Shown here piece after piece: positions 34,706-45,780 of a stretch of 64,000 bases of DNA. The stretch spans positions 10,351,256 to 10,415,255 of the forward strand of contig NC_077248.1 in the NCBI RefSeq assembly GCF_947179165.1, written 5' to 3'. Below the pieces are notes generated by a model. It was not told the DNA's origin and ran no database searches. It saw only the letters and a list, made by a program, of their open reading frames with translations. Made by a program: the position numbers and the translations under genes. The stretch is from Solanum dulcamara (lineage: Eukaryota > Streptophyta > Magnoliopsida > Solanales > Solanaceae). Each line of letters opens with the position of its first letter. Position 1 is the stretch's first letter.

Positions 34706-35440
34706 TCTGACCTCGACATCCGAATTTTGACATGACCTCGATGATTGATTAGAATCCAACTCCGACACTCAACCTAAGACATGATTTCTGGCTCCCTCAC
34801 CCGGGATCCAACATCAAAATCGAGATGTGACATCTGAACCAGGACCCGACCCCAAATTCGAAGCGGGATCCGATCCAGACTCTCGACTCCCGACTCGAGG
34901 CCTGAATCTCGACCTAGGACTCAACTTTTAAATCAGGCATGACCCCAACTTTTGATCCAAGACTTGATTTTCGAATCAGGACTCGACCTCGACACTTGAC
35001 ACTAACGACTAATTTAGGACCCGGCCTTGAGATCCGACTTTTGAACTGAGATTCAACCTTGACACCTAATTCAGTACCTGACTGTCAAAGCAGAATCCGA
35101 CTCTGACACATGATGGGGACCCGATCCTAACAGCAAATTCATGACTCAGTTTTTGAATTGAGCTTCGACCTCGATATTTGATCCCGACGATCGATTCAGA
35201 ATTCGAATCCGACAGTTGATCTATGACCCAATTTCGACTTTCAATCCAAAACCTGACTTTGACATCCAACTCAAAACACCATTCCAAATCTTGACTCAAA
35301 TCCCAACTCCGACACCCAACTTAAGATTTGACCTCTAAACTTACGACATCGAAATCAAAATTCGATCCTGAGCCGATTTGAGATTCGAGAATTGTGTCTC
35401 AAATCGAGGTCGGAAGTCAATTCTAAATTGAGAATCAGGA
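34706..35440. repeat. Strongly diverged ~24-bp tandem array
   Basis: About 30 tandem units of roughly 19-38 bp. The common theme is GACCTCGACACCTGA followed by TTCAGGACC, with CGAC, GACAC and GACCC steps recurring in register. Units differ strongly, so the array looks old. GC content is higher than the surroundings, with many CG dinucleotides. Open frames through it (for example 35066-35299, minus) are repeat translations, not genes. The right border fades into ATCGAGGTCGG-type reverse-complement-looking units after about 35370. Confidence 0.7.
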
Positions 35441-36094
35441 ATCAGATTTTGAATTAGTATCGGTAGAAAAAATATTAATTTATATTGGAAGTTTTCTTAA
35501 AAAGGATATCGACCGAAAGAAAAAAAGGTGGACTCCTCTAAAAATAAAAAGGGTAAGAAATCAAAAATGGTAATCCAAACACATGTGTTTAATATATAAA
35601 AAATATTTTATTTCAAATTCTTAATGTAGAAAATTTTAAATTATAACTCCTAATAAACCTCGAAAACATAATACGTAAACAATATATTTAGGTTATAAAC
35701 TAAAAATTAATGATAAAAGTGTAAATTCTTAAAGATGATCATAATGAGTTGAAAGGAGTCCTTGATTAATTCAATTTGATTATTCATGGACATTTTTAGT
35801 TTCAAACCTCTCATTATATAGTTAGAATTCATGGAATCTTTCATTATTTTATGATACATTAATTAACAAAACCTTCTACCAAAAAATTTAGGACTTGACC
35901 AATTCTTTTGGGAAAAATTATTATAGGATTTATAGTATAGTCCATATTTAATATCATTAAAATAATAATATAATAATTAAAGGAAAATATTAAAAAAATA
36001 ATTTTGTCTAAAGAGAAGTCTTTTAATGAAGAGCAAAAAGTTCAAACAACATTATTAAAGACCTTCGTGTTTTTAATATAGTATAGATAAATGT
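35441..36094. other. AT-rich spacer, no feature recognised
   Basis: No gene or bounded repeat seen. Confidence 0.45.
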
Positions 36095-37287
36095 CAATAG
36101 ATATCACATCACGGTTATGTCAACTCTTAAATCATTATACAGGTAAAATAACAGTTTAGCAGTCACAATGGGAACCAATATCCAAACTGTTAGTGTACCA
36201 GTGTGGTACTCGTTCCAATAGTTAGTGTATCGGTGTGGTACCCGATCCAAATGTGTCAACGTGGTGCCTGATCCAACATGAATTCACACATCAAAATCAC
36301 AATCATAATGAATAGGTACACTCACTTGCATAACCAAGTAATACATTCATTGCTTGCAATTCGATCACAAGATGTCATTTCAATTCATGTTCTTTCCTTT
36401 TCTCTAATCAAATATTATGAATGCAATACTAGTGAAGTAGTTAACAAGCACACATAACACAAACGGGAATAACACAATCATCATCTACCTCGAAACAAGC
36501 CTTGAAAACTCTAAAGAACTGGAGCTTTCACTTTTTTCAATGCTTTGGCTCGTTTTTTATCTAAAATAAACAAAGAATACAAGTAATCAGTGAACTATGG
36601 CCTAATTTATCCATATTATATCAAAATTCTAACCCTTAACCAATTTCATGATCATCTCACCCAAATAGCTCTTTTCCCACAATTAATTACAGGCAAAACC
36701 TTCCCCTAAGTGAATCCCTATAAATTCTAAGGTCAAAGAATCGAATTGCATGTTAGAGGAATGAATAACTTACCTTTACTAAAGGATTTGGTGGAAAACT
36801 GAAAGGAAATAGTCCTAGGTCGCCCTTTGCTATTCAAAAATGAAGTTGCGGCAAATAATAACGTTTTTGAGACTTTTTCCATGATAAATCCATGTCTAGC
36901 CCGCTATAGCGGGATAAATCCCGCCGCAACGGTTTGCACTGAGACAAAAGCTTAAAATTCATGTCCCAAACCCCCATTTTGCAACACAACATCAAACTTT
37001 GACGTTCTAATACAACCCTTTCACGCCAAGATCAATTCGAGGAGTTCTACTCGTCCGAATTTGATTCTGTAAAGTCGTATGGGCTCCTTAACGCCTTGGC
37101 TACTAGTCACACAATCAAACTAAAAAAATCAAACTACAATCCCTTACCGGATTGTCCTAGACCTCACCTGACTTAGATTCAATCCATGTTTGGCCTACTC
37201 TCAAAATTTCTAAGTTACTACACACAGGCTTTTCGACCAAAATTTTTCCATTTGGCTTATCCATAACAATTGTAACGGGTCGTTACA
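36095..37287 (-). mobile_element. Gypsy-type LTR fragment, minus orientation
   Basis: The minus-strand start TGTAACGACCCGTTACAATTG at 37287 is a TGTAACGACCC LTR end. Inside are repeated GTGTGGTACCCGATCC-type motifs (36195-36275) and the hairpin CCCGCTATAGCGGGA (36900-36914). These also occur in variant form in the LTR ending at 7549, so the two probably belong to related families. The other LTR end was not found; the left limit near 36095 is approximate. Confidence 0.6.
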
Positions 37288-38097
37288 ATTGAAAACTCAC
37301 AGAAATACATGTAATTAGCTCCTAAACTAGTGGAATTTGTATTGTCAACAATGTAATTTCTGAATTATTTTTTTTAAAAAAACAAATTTCTGAGTTTATT
37401 CTTACAACTTTTATATAGTAATAAAAAACTTCCGATTTTATAGTGTGATAAGTTGTAAAGCTGACATTTAAATATTTACATGAAGAAGAAATCTAGATTA
37501 TATGGACATCATAATATATTTTGCAAGTGCTGATTTGGAAGGATTTTGTCTTCAGAATTTTCTGGTCGGGTTAATTATAAATTATAAAATTAATACAAGA
37601 ATTGGACGTGCTATTATTTTATCTAAATATAATTTCTTCTAAAAATATATATCATACAGCTAAGACAAGTGATCAAATGTCAAATTTCAAATTTAATGAT
37701 TCTTCTGAAAACGTCTTCGCTTCTATAGTCTGCTGGGTTAATATTTATAGTCACTTGCATGTCCTAAAGCATTATTAAAAATAATAATAACAAGAAAAAT
37801 AATGTAAGCAGTATAATTTTATAAGTGGAGTATGAGAAAAATAAAATGCGCACAAATTTTATTTTTAAAGTATAGAATTTTTCAAAAGACCCCAACTAAA
37901 AAAACACACCAAAATAGTTTTTAAAAGAAAAATAAAAAAGACATAATAAAGTAATAAGATAAACATCACATAAAAGCATCATCAAAAGCAATCATTTCAA
38001 TTTCTCAAGAAGAGAAACAAAGTTGATTTTTTAAATTATTTTTCTCTTTTTTGCTAACCAATATTCCTAGTGATTGGGCAAGTATAAAATATCACCA
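37288..38097. other. AT-rich spacer, no feature recognised
   Basis: No coding or repeat structure recognised. Confidence 0.45.
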
Positions 38098-38767
38098 CTA
38101 TTGATTAGAGCTGTACAGGGTAAATCGATAAACCGCATCAAACGATAAATCGAACCAAATCAGAAAAAAAACCTGATTAGTGGTTTGGTTTGATTTGGTT
38201 TGGTGTTTAAAAAAAAATCGACCATTATAGAGTTGGTTTGATTTTAACTAAAAAAAGTCAAACCGAAGCCAAACCGATCCGATTATAGATATACTAATTT
38301 TAAATTATGTTATACATAAAAATATTTATTAAAATGTAATTTATAAATATTTTTTAAATTTTTTTCATAATTTTTATTTTCTTTCTTACATTTAGATTTG
38401 GACTTGAGAAGCTCATCTAAATAATATACAAAAATAGCCCATATTATAAAGTTATATTATAAAGTTAAAACTTCAAACAGTGTTCTGCGTCCATCTTATA
38501 TGTTGATATTTTGTACTAAAACTCTTTTTAAGAAGCACTGCTCTGTGCTTTTTAGTAGATACTATGAAAAATCCGAAAAATTCGAAAAAACTCGAGAAAT
38601 CCGAGAAACCCAAAAAAATCCAAAAAATCTGAGAAAAATTGATATTAAAAAACCCGACTTTTATTGGTTTGATTTGGTTTATAGATTTAATAATCCGACA
38701 CAAATAATTTGATTTAATTTGTAAAAAATCCGAACCAACCTGATTCATGTACACCCCTACTATTGAT
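38098..38767. mobile_element. hAT-like MITE, copy 4, with perfect 8-bp target duplication
   Basis: The element is 38106-38759, 654 bp. Ends are TAGAGCTGTACAGG and, reversed, TAGGGGTGTACATG. It is flanked by identical CTATTGAT at 38098-38105 and 38760-38767. The interior shows the same GGTTTGGTTTGATTTGG inverted motifs as the copy at 5254-5941. The two opposite frames of 93 and 70 aa inside it are not genes. Confidence 0.85.
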
Positions 38768-39458
38768 CCATACTAGTGAGAATATTTTGGTATTCCTTTT
38801 TGGGAATATTTTAATATCACCACTGTAACATATTTTTGGTCATATATATTTAGAGGAAAAATGATAAATTTATTACTATGAGTATCCCATCCATAATTTG
38901 TTTGGTTCTCAACGGGGTCTATTTGACTAATTTTTATAATATATTATGTTAAATAAATTTTAAACGTAATTCAATTTTAAAAACTATTTCAGAAGAAAAA
39001 AATTGTCTAAATCATATTAAGAAAGCCCGTGACCTCATATCATAACCGATGAAATATTCATCCTTCATCATCATCAAATTATATTTTTTCAAATTAACAT
39101 TTAAATTCGATTATAAGTTATACTAACATTTAAAATCTTGTTAATTTAAAGATCCAAATAGTGCCTTATTATGTATGTTAGTTGGGTAGCAGCACAAATA
39201 AAGTTCATGATTACTCAGCATCCTAATTATATTTTCCATAAATATTAATTTTTGACAAAAAATGTAAGTAAGGAAAAGACGTGCATCAATTGAGCCTTTA
39301 GTTTCCCTGTCCTCAATTATTGTACTATCTTTAATATTTTTCATAATTAATCTTTAGTGTTGTACCATCTAATATTTTCCATAATAGTAATAGAGTAACC
39401 CTATTACTTATTCAAGCCTTGTCGTGTTCGTTTAACACTCCCTTAGTTCCTTTTATAC
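38768..39458. other. AT-rich spacer, no feature recognised
   Basis: No gene or bounded repeat seen. Confidence 0.45.
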
Positions 39459-39680
39459 TACTCGATCCCTCCGTCCTATATATTTATCCACGTTATTAAA
39501 AATATATGTTCAAATTATTTATCAATTTATCCACGAACGATAATTTTAATCATACATAAGTAATATAAATTTTCGTTGAAGAGTGTTCGGAGGAACCCCT
39601 AATCATAAGCTAGCTCTGCCCCTATTCTTAAGGGACATGTAAACTAGAAAATGGACAAGTAGTATGGGATGGAGGGAGTA
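39459..39680. mobile_element. Stowaway-like MITE
   Basis: The element is about 39461-39678, flanked by TA on both sides. The left end is CTCGATCCCTCCGTCC and the right end, reversed, CTCCCTCCATCCCATAC, the Tc1/mariner-derived Stowaway pattern. The interior at 39581-39628 resembles the end of another transposon family (GGAACCCCTAATCATAAGC), so it may be composite. Confidence 0.55.
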
Positions 39681-41013
39681 GTTTCTTATACTATAGAAAA
39701 AAAATCATTTACTTGTCCATTTAATTGGCTAATCAATACACCCTTGTGGTAAGACTATTCTCCGAACTCTTCGTATAGAGGAGGCTTTAGTGCACCGAAC
39801 TGTTCTTTTTTTAGCTCTTATAATTAAATAACTATATAAAATATCAGCAGTAATCAAATTTAAATTTTCAACATATAATTATTATATATGAATAATTTCA
39901 TAAAATAAATTCTTAATAAATTATTTTTATGGGAAATGTCAAATCAGAAGAGGACAAGAACGGAGGGGATCGTACCAATTCTTCTTCACATTCTAATTAA
40001 GTAAAGGATTTTGTGGAATGAAGATAATAAAGAGTTGACACTTGCAAAAGAAATTGGAATGATTGTGGTGCAGCATGGAAACAAAAGAGTTTAAAATTGG
40101 TAATGTGTAAAATACATATAATATATTAACATAATTGTATGATTGTTTTAGCCTTCTTAAGCAAAGATATTCTTCTGACATTTTATATATTGCATTATTG
40201 TTGTAAAATATATTATAATATATATGGCATGTCCTTTGCACTTTCACTTCTTAAGCATTATTTCTAATATCGCTGGACGTAATATTTCATTATTTTATTT
40301 CTTATGTTACTGTTATAGATTATCCACTTGGAGATAGTGTTACACCAAAAAATAATTACAAGTACATGGAACATATCATTGTTTAGGTTTTATCTATATA
40401 TGTTTAACCCCCAAAAAAGTATAGTTGAATTTATACGTGAGGTTTAAAGGATAAGAACTATCGTTTTGATATTGGCAAAAAATTCTACTATACAAATAGT
40501 AAGAAATAAGCTAATGACCAATTGAACGTATCAAGCAATTAAAACAATGCTAAAGTTGTCTCCGTGTGATCTATATAAGTCACATGTTCAAGTCATGAAA
40601 GCAGTCATTAATGCTTGCATTAGGTTAGACTGTCCACATCACGCTCCTTGAGGTGTGACCCTTTTCCAGATCCTGCTAATACATGATGCGTTGTGCACCA
40701 GGTTGCCCTTTCTATTTTGGAAAAACTACATAGTAAAACAATATATACTATGTATTTATTATATATAACTATAATTTAGTAAAATTATAAATTGCAGCTA
40801 TAATATCCATTTAATAGCTATTTTCCAATTTAAAATTTTCTTCCAATTAATGTATTTCTAGGCTTAATTCTAGATATTGTATTTATTAATTATCTATCTT
40901 TTCTCTTTTCTGTCTTGAAATTAAGATATAACCCCAAATTAGCATATTCTTTCCTCTTTCATGGATGATTATTTTTCTTCTTTTCTTCAATCGAATGCTT
41001 TTCAAATTCAAAC
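39681..41013. other. Spacer, no gene recognised
   Basis: AT-rich, with ATATATTATAATATAT-like stretches. Near 40621-40700 there is a less AT-rich patch with no recognisable product. Confidence 0.45.
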
Positions 41014-41668
41014 TTATACTACAAGAAAAGTGTTGATTACATGGGGATTTTCCTGGGATAATACAGTAAAATCCCCATGTAATTTGATTACTTGCGAATA
41101 TTCTCGCAAAATGAAATCCGATGGAAAAAATTTCGTAGGTAACTCTTACCTGCGGATTTATAGAAGCCCCGAATGGGGGGTCCCCGTTGGCAACAACCAC
41201 GGTAGTAATTGCGGAACTACTGGGCCGGGGAATTAAAATCCGCATGTATTTTATTTATAGATTTATCTGCGATAACTATCGAAATTTCTTGCGATTTTTT
41301 TGGCAAAATTTCTTGCGGATTTTCATAGAAATATTTCACAAGCAATTAATTCAGTAAATTCGTAGGAGTTTGGAGATGAAAATTTGTGAAACAAAAGGAA
41401 ATTTCTTGCGGATATATATAAAAATATTGCTCAAGATAATTCCTATGAGAAGAAACCCGCAATAACCAAGAAAAAACACAATTCACGTTAGCACATGTTC
41501 AAAACCTAGTAATCCATTTCATGTGAATATGAGATAGATTGTTAAAGTGTGTCACTGGAAATAAGCAGTCATTTCATCTAAATGAAAATACAACTCAAAT
41601 TTGAATCCTAAATAGTAATATCATCTATCTCAAGCTTAATCTAGCCACTTTCAATCACGTTATCATGC

Positions 41669-42118
41669 TCAGAATGAATCACTTTCAGTTAAGTTATCAG
41701 AGTCATCACCACTTTCATTCTCACAAGCTTCATTGTCTTCTTGAGATAATGGCTCATTTGAAGATGATGCATTGTATACATGCTTCTTCAATAAGTCTAA
41801 TTCCTTCCTCATCCTCTTATTTTTGCGACCCACTTCTTGCAATTGCGCATATAAGTCAGCATTGGAAGCATTTAACTGGGATTTAATTATCTCGTCAATT
41901 TCTTTTGATAAAGTCGATGTTGATTGCTTAGATGCCTTTACAGATCGACCCAGGAAGCCAAGACCTTTAACTCTTCCTTTTTTCTTTTCACCAACAGATT
42001 GCACCCAAATATCCATTTCAGTTAATTGAGAAGGTTGACTAGCTAAATTAGTTTCTCCTTACGCAACAGATGCACTTTGAGAAGCTAATAGTGCTTGTTT
42101 CTTTCTTTCAAAGTCATT
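41669..42118 (-). pseudogene. TNPA-like (plant En/Spm transposase_24-type) exon, broken
   Basis: The segment EMDIWVQSVGEKKKGRVKGLG is the conserved C-terminal signature of plant En/Spm TNPA-like proteins. A probable coiled coil follows (SKEIDEIIKSQLNASNADLY..VGRKNKRMRKELDLLKKH), then an acidic tail (EDNEACENESGDDSD). The homologous frame extends upstream to a plausible splice acceptor (minus CAG| at 42119), but an in-frame TAA at 42059-42061 interrupts it. TNPA proteins bind subterminal repeats of their own element; this copy looks non-functional. Confidence 0.75.
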
Positions 42119-45100
42119 CTGCATCAAAACAGATTATTTGAGATCATATATAATCTCAATTTGAGATCAAAGCATATTATTTGAATAGCATAGCAATGAT
42201 AATTTTAATGTTTAAACACAAAATTAATTGGTATAGTGAACATTTTCTGAATCAAAAGATAAATATATTTAAACACAGAAGCAATCTGATCAGAGAAGTT
42301 CAAATTTTCTATTTAATTTAAATTTTCACTCTTCCAGTAACAATTAAAATGTAAAACAGAGCAGTATACGTGGACAGTAGCAATCTGATCTACGACAAAT
42401 GATTCAGACACCAAAAAGTTGATGCAAAATGAGCAATCTAAGAACCCATCATACTACAGAATTTCAGCTTGCAAGAACAATTAACGTCGCATCTCTTAGA
42501 TAACACTTTTTCACTGTGGACATTCCATTCAACCAAAGAAGAGAAGGACAAAGGGAGAACTTCAATACACTCTGAATCCTCACATATTTATCGCAATAAA
42601 TTGTGAATGCACAAAATATGCATAAACAGTACATGTCAAATGTTAAAGCGGGAGATCTGAGAAGTACAAACCTCTAAGATAATTGAACCGAGAGATCTGA
42701 TTAGGAGAAAATTGTGAAGAATCATGTTAAATGTTCACTCGAATACCCTCCAAACTAATTTAGTAAACAAAAATTTGCAATTGAAACCACACAAAGCATG
42801 TATGTGCAAAATTTGAAAACACAAAGTACATGTACTTGCAATTAACTAAAATATCAAATCAAATTTATGGATTAACCTTTACTCTGATTTCTGGGTTGAT
42901 CCACAAGCAAATCTTCTAGGCAGTCCATTACTGATCAGTGTTCTAATAGCAATTCTCACTTCTTGCAATCAAGATTGATGAGTAGTACCAAATCAGAGCT
43001 GATCAAGAAAGTTAAAAATGGGAAAACAGAACAAGGTGAGAGCTCTAATAAGCCTCCAAAAAATGGTCAAAAAAGGGACAAATCAGAGTCTCCCATTCTT
43101 AGAGATGAGAAAAAGAAGAAGATTAAAGTGGACACTGAATTTGTTATGTCCCCATCTCCTGCAGTAGTTACAATTTTGAAGAGACTATGATATTCACCTA
43201 TTGTCAACTATACAATACATCAGCGTAGTGAAAACATGTCACATACTTTTCATTATGTGCAATTCTTCTGAAAGAAAGTTTTGAAACTGATATGTGAAAG
43301 GGATAACCATGACAGAAAAGCTTTATGCAGAAAGGGACTAATATTTATTCTAATCATACTTCAAGTGTCAATAAATTTCTGATATTGGACGTAGAATATT
43401 GTAGAGAAAGATAAGGAAAAAAGTAGTGTTGTTACTCATCAGTTAATCACTGCCTCTCATTTAGAACAGTATAATTTATATCTCTTTACTAAATGGAAGA
43501 GAAAAATTTAGCTTAATCAAATCTTTAAAAAAAATTACAAGTACTGAAAAGTGAAAAAGTTCTGAAAATAGGCCCATAGGCATTCAAGATTTCACAACAA
43601 AGTAGAATGTTCAGTAATTTAAAAGATATATAATAAGAAGTGCTTATCATTTTTCATATATTTCAACTGGAAGGAGAAAGATGACTGACAGAACAAGAAT
43701 ATCCAACGCCTCATCTACAGCTATGAAAAGCTATGTGAAGATGAAAAACAATTCCCTTATCGATGGCAGTTTCGGTACTAGTGAGGTTTGGGCCCGTGCT
43801 TATCTCAACCATTGTGAGTTTTTGTTTATATTTTCCTGATTTTCTCCCAAATAATCAAAATTCAATGAAGAAGTTTAGAGTTCTGTTGATATATCCCTAA
43901 GACAACAGTCAAAATAAGTGAATTTATTGTCTTGGTTTCAGTCTCGAACAGGTCCTTTGTCAACAGAATTCCAGCGAGATATCTCAACTACACAAGAAAA
44001 TTCGTTTGATTAGGAGAATCATTCCAGAAATGGTATCTAAAGGCCAGTAGGAAGCTGAAAGAGCTCAATCTGATAGCACATTTGAAACTGCAAAAGGTTA
44101 TAGTGGTGCCAATAATAACTATGCCTCAGTCCCTAACACGTTCGGATATGCAAACAGTTCCAAATACATCAACTATAGAACAACGGTTATAAGCCAACTC
44201 CACAGAAATTTGAACCTATGTATGGATTCTTCTATATTTAAAGATCACTATGCATCAGGGTCAAATATCACAATCTAGGAGCACTATAAAGAATAGCGGC
44301 AACAAACTCTTCTCCAAAAACTCAACATACTATTACGTTCAAGTGTATGATTTGCTCACGTAGCCTGATGAAGTGCACACAGTCATTACTGAACAACAAA
44401 GGGTTTCCTTAAGGAATTGTACACAAATCGCATCTGCATTAACGGGCTGGTTTTGCGACACTAATTCCCAACCCCATCTTCTGCCCCAGCAGTGCAAGCT
44501 GCTCGATAAACTCACCTCCTGTAAGAATTTCTATCGTCGCATCTATGACAGTACAATTCAAACTCGCAATCTGATTTTAAACGGATTGATTCACTCAATT
44601 TCAGCTGAAATAGTATGAGTCAAAAACACAATACAAGCTCAATTTCATCTTCACAAATTTATCGGAATAAATTGCAAATGCACAAAATGTGCATAAACAC
44701 ACTAATTCAGTAATCAATCAAAATAAAGGATCTGAAAAGCAACAAACCTCTAACAGAATTAAGAGAGAGATCTGAGAAGCAAATCTTCTGGGTAGTCATC
44801 TACTTCACTTCGAAAAAGTCCGTTTGGAGATGAGCTTTTCGTAGTCCTCTACTCTACAGGAAAGTCCGCTTGTTGGAGCTTTGGAGAGAAGCTTTTAGTG
44901 GATTTGAGTGAGTGAGTTAGAGAGAAGGAAAATGAATTTTTTTTCCCCTTAAAAACAAAAAATGCACAGCCTAAAATAATTGGTCTTATTTGGACTTGAA
45001 CTAATTCTTTACAGAGTTGAAATAAAGGAATAGTTTAATTTTATACTTTATACATTTCCTTTGTCCAAGTTATCCTCATATAATTTTCATCTTTTATATG

Positions 45101-45635
45101 ACTTAATATATAATATATGATTCACTCTTTTTTTAGTCAATCTAAAATAGTATGACATATTTTTATATTTAGTAATAATGTAATTTTATAATGTCCATAT
45201 TACATTTTGTAAAATAATTTATAGTCCCACAAACTATTTATGATTTTCAAAATAAGAAATCTCCTAGGTAAATTCCCAAGAACAAAATTCCAACTAATAT
45301 AGCTGCAATTAAATTCTCAATTATTTTCCCAGGTAATAAAATGCCTAGATAAATTCCCAAGAATAAATCCCCAAATAAAATTGCAGCAAAACAATTTCCA
45401 AATAATTTTTCAGACAATCTGGAGATTTTCCTATGGATTAAAAAAGAAATTTTTATTTTATTTTTTTGCCATGTACCTAGGGATTTACCTTGAAATAGTT
45501 TTTCCGCGGATATATTTCCCTAGGTAATATCACAAGTACCCATTTTGCGCAAAATGGGGCCAATTTTACTTGTGAAATTTGTTGGGAATATACGTTTAGC
45601 AAGTAATATATTCTAATATTGAGGAATTTAAGATT
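42119..45635. other. Interior of the CACTA element, no intact gene
   Basis: Mixed-composition sequence with short open frames (for example 42963-43190, lysine-rich; 44373-44618). I could not assign these to a family. They may be remnants of upstream transposase exons or captured host sequence. Confidence 0.4.
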
Positions 45636-45720
45636 TTCGCAAGAAAATCCGCAAGTATTACCTGCGACAATATTTCCTAGATAATATCCCCATATAATTC
45701 ACATTTTTCTAGTAGTGTTA

Positions 45721-45780
45721 ATGATGTTGCGCTTCCTCTCCCTTTTTCCGATAAGCAACATCATCATTGACTCGAGATGA
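45721..45780. other. 60-bp host segment between two insertions, with a hairpin
   Basis: This holds AATGATGTTGC and its inverted match GCAACATCATCATT around a loop of about 20 bases. It separates the CACTA element from the solo LTR, so it is a remnant of the pre-insertion locus. Confidence 0.6.

Larger units (their letters stand above)
41014..45720. mobile_element. CACTA (En/Spm) transposon, non-autonomous, with 3-bp target duplication
   Basis: The element is 41017-45717, 4.7 kb. Ends are TACTACAAGAAAAGTG (first C mutated to T) and, reversed, CACTACTAGAAAAATG. It is flanked by TTA at 41014-41016 and 45718-45720, the 3-bp duplication typical of CACTA elements. Subterminal TTTCTTGCG motifs occur at 41285, 41308 and 41403, and in inverted form at about 45636-45657, as expected of transposase-binding repeats. 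Only a broken TNPA-type exon is recognisable; no TNPD/transposase core was found, so the copy should need help to move. Confidence 0.88.
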
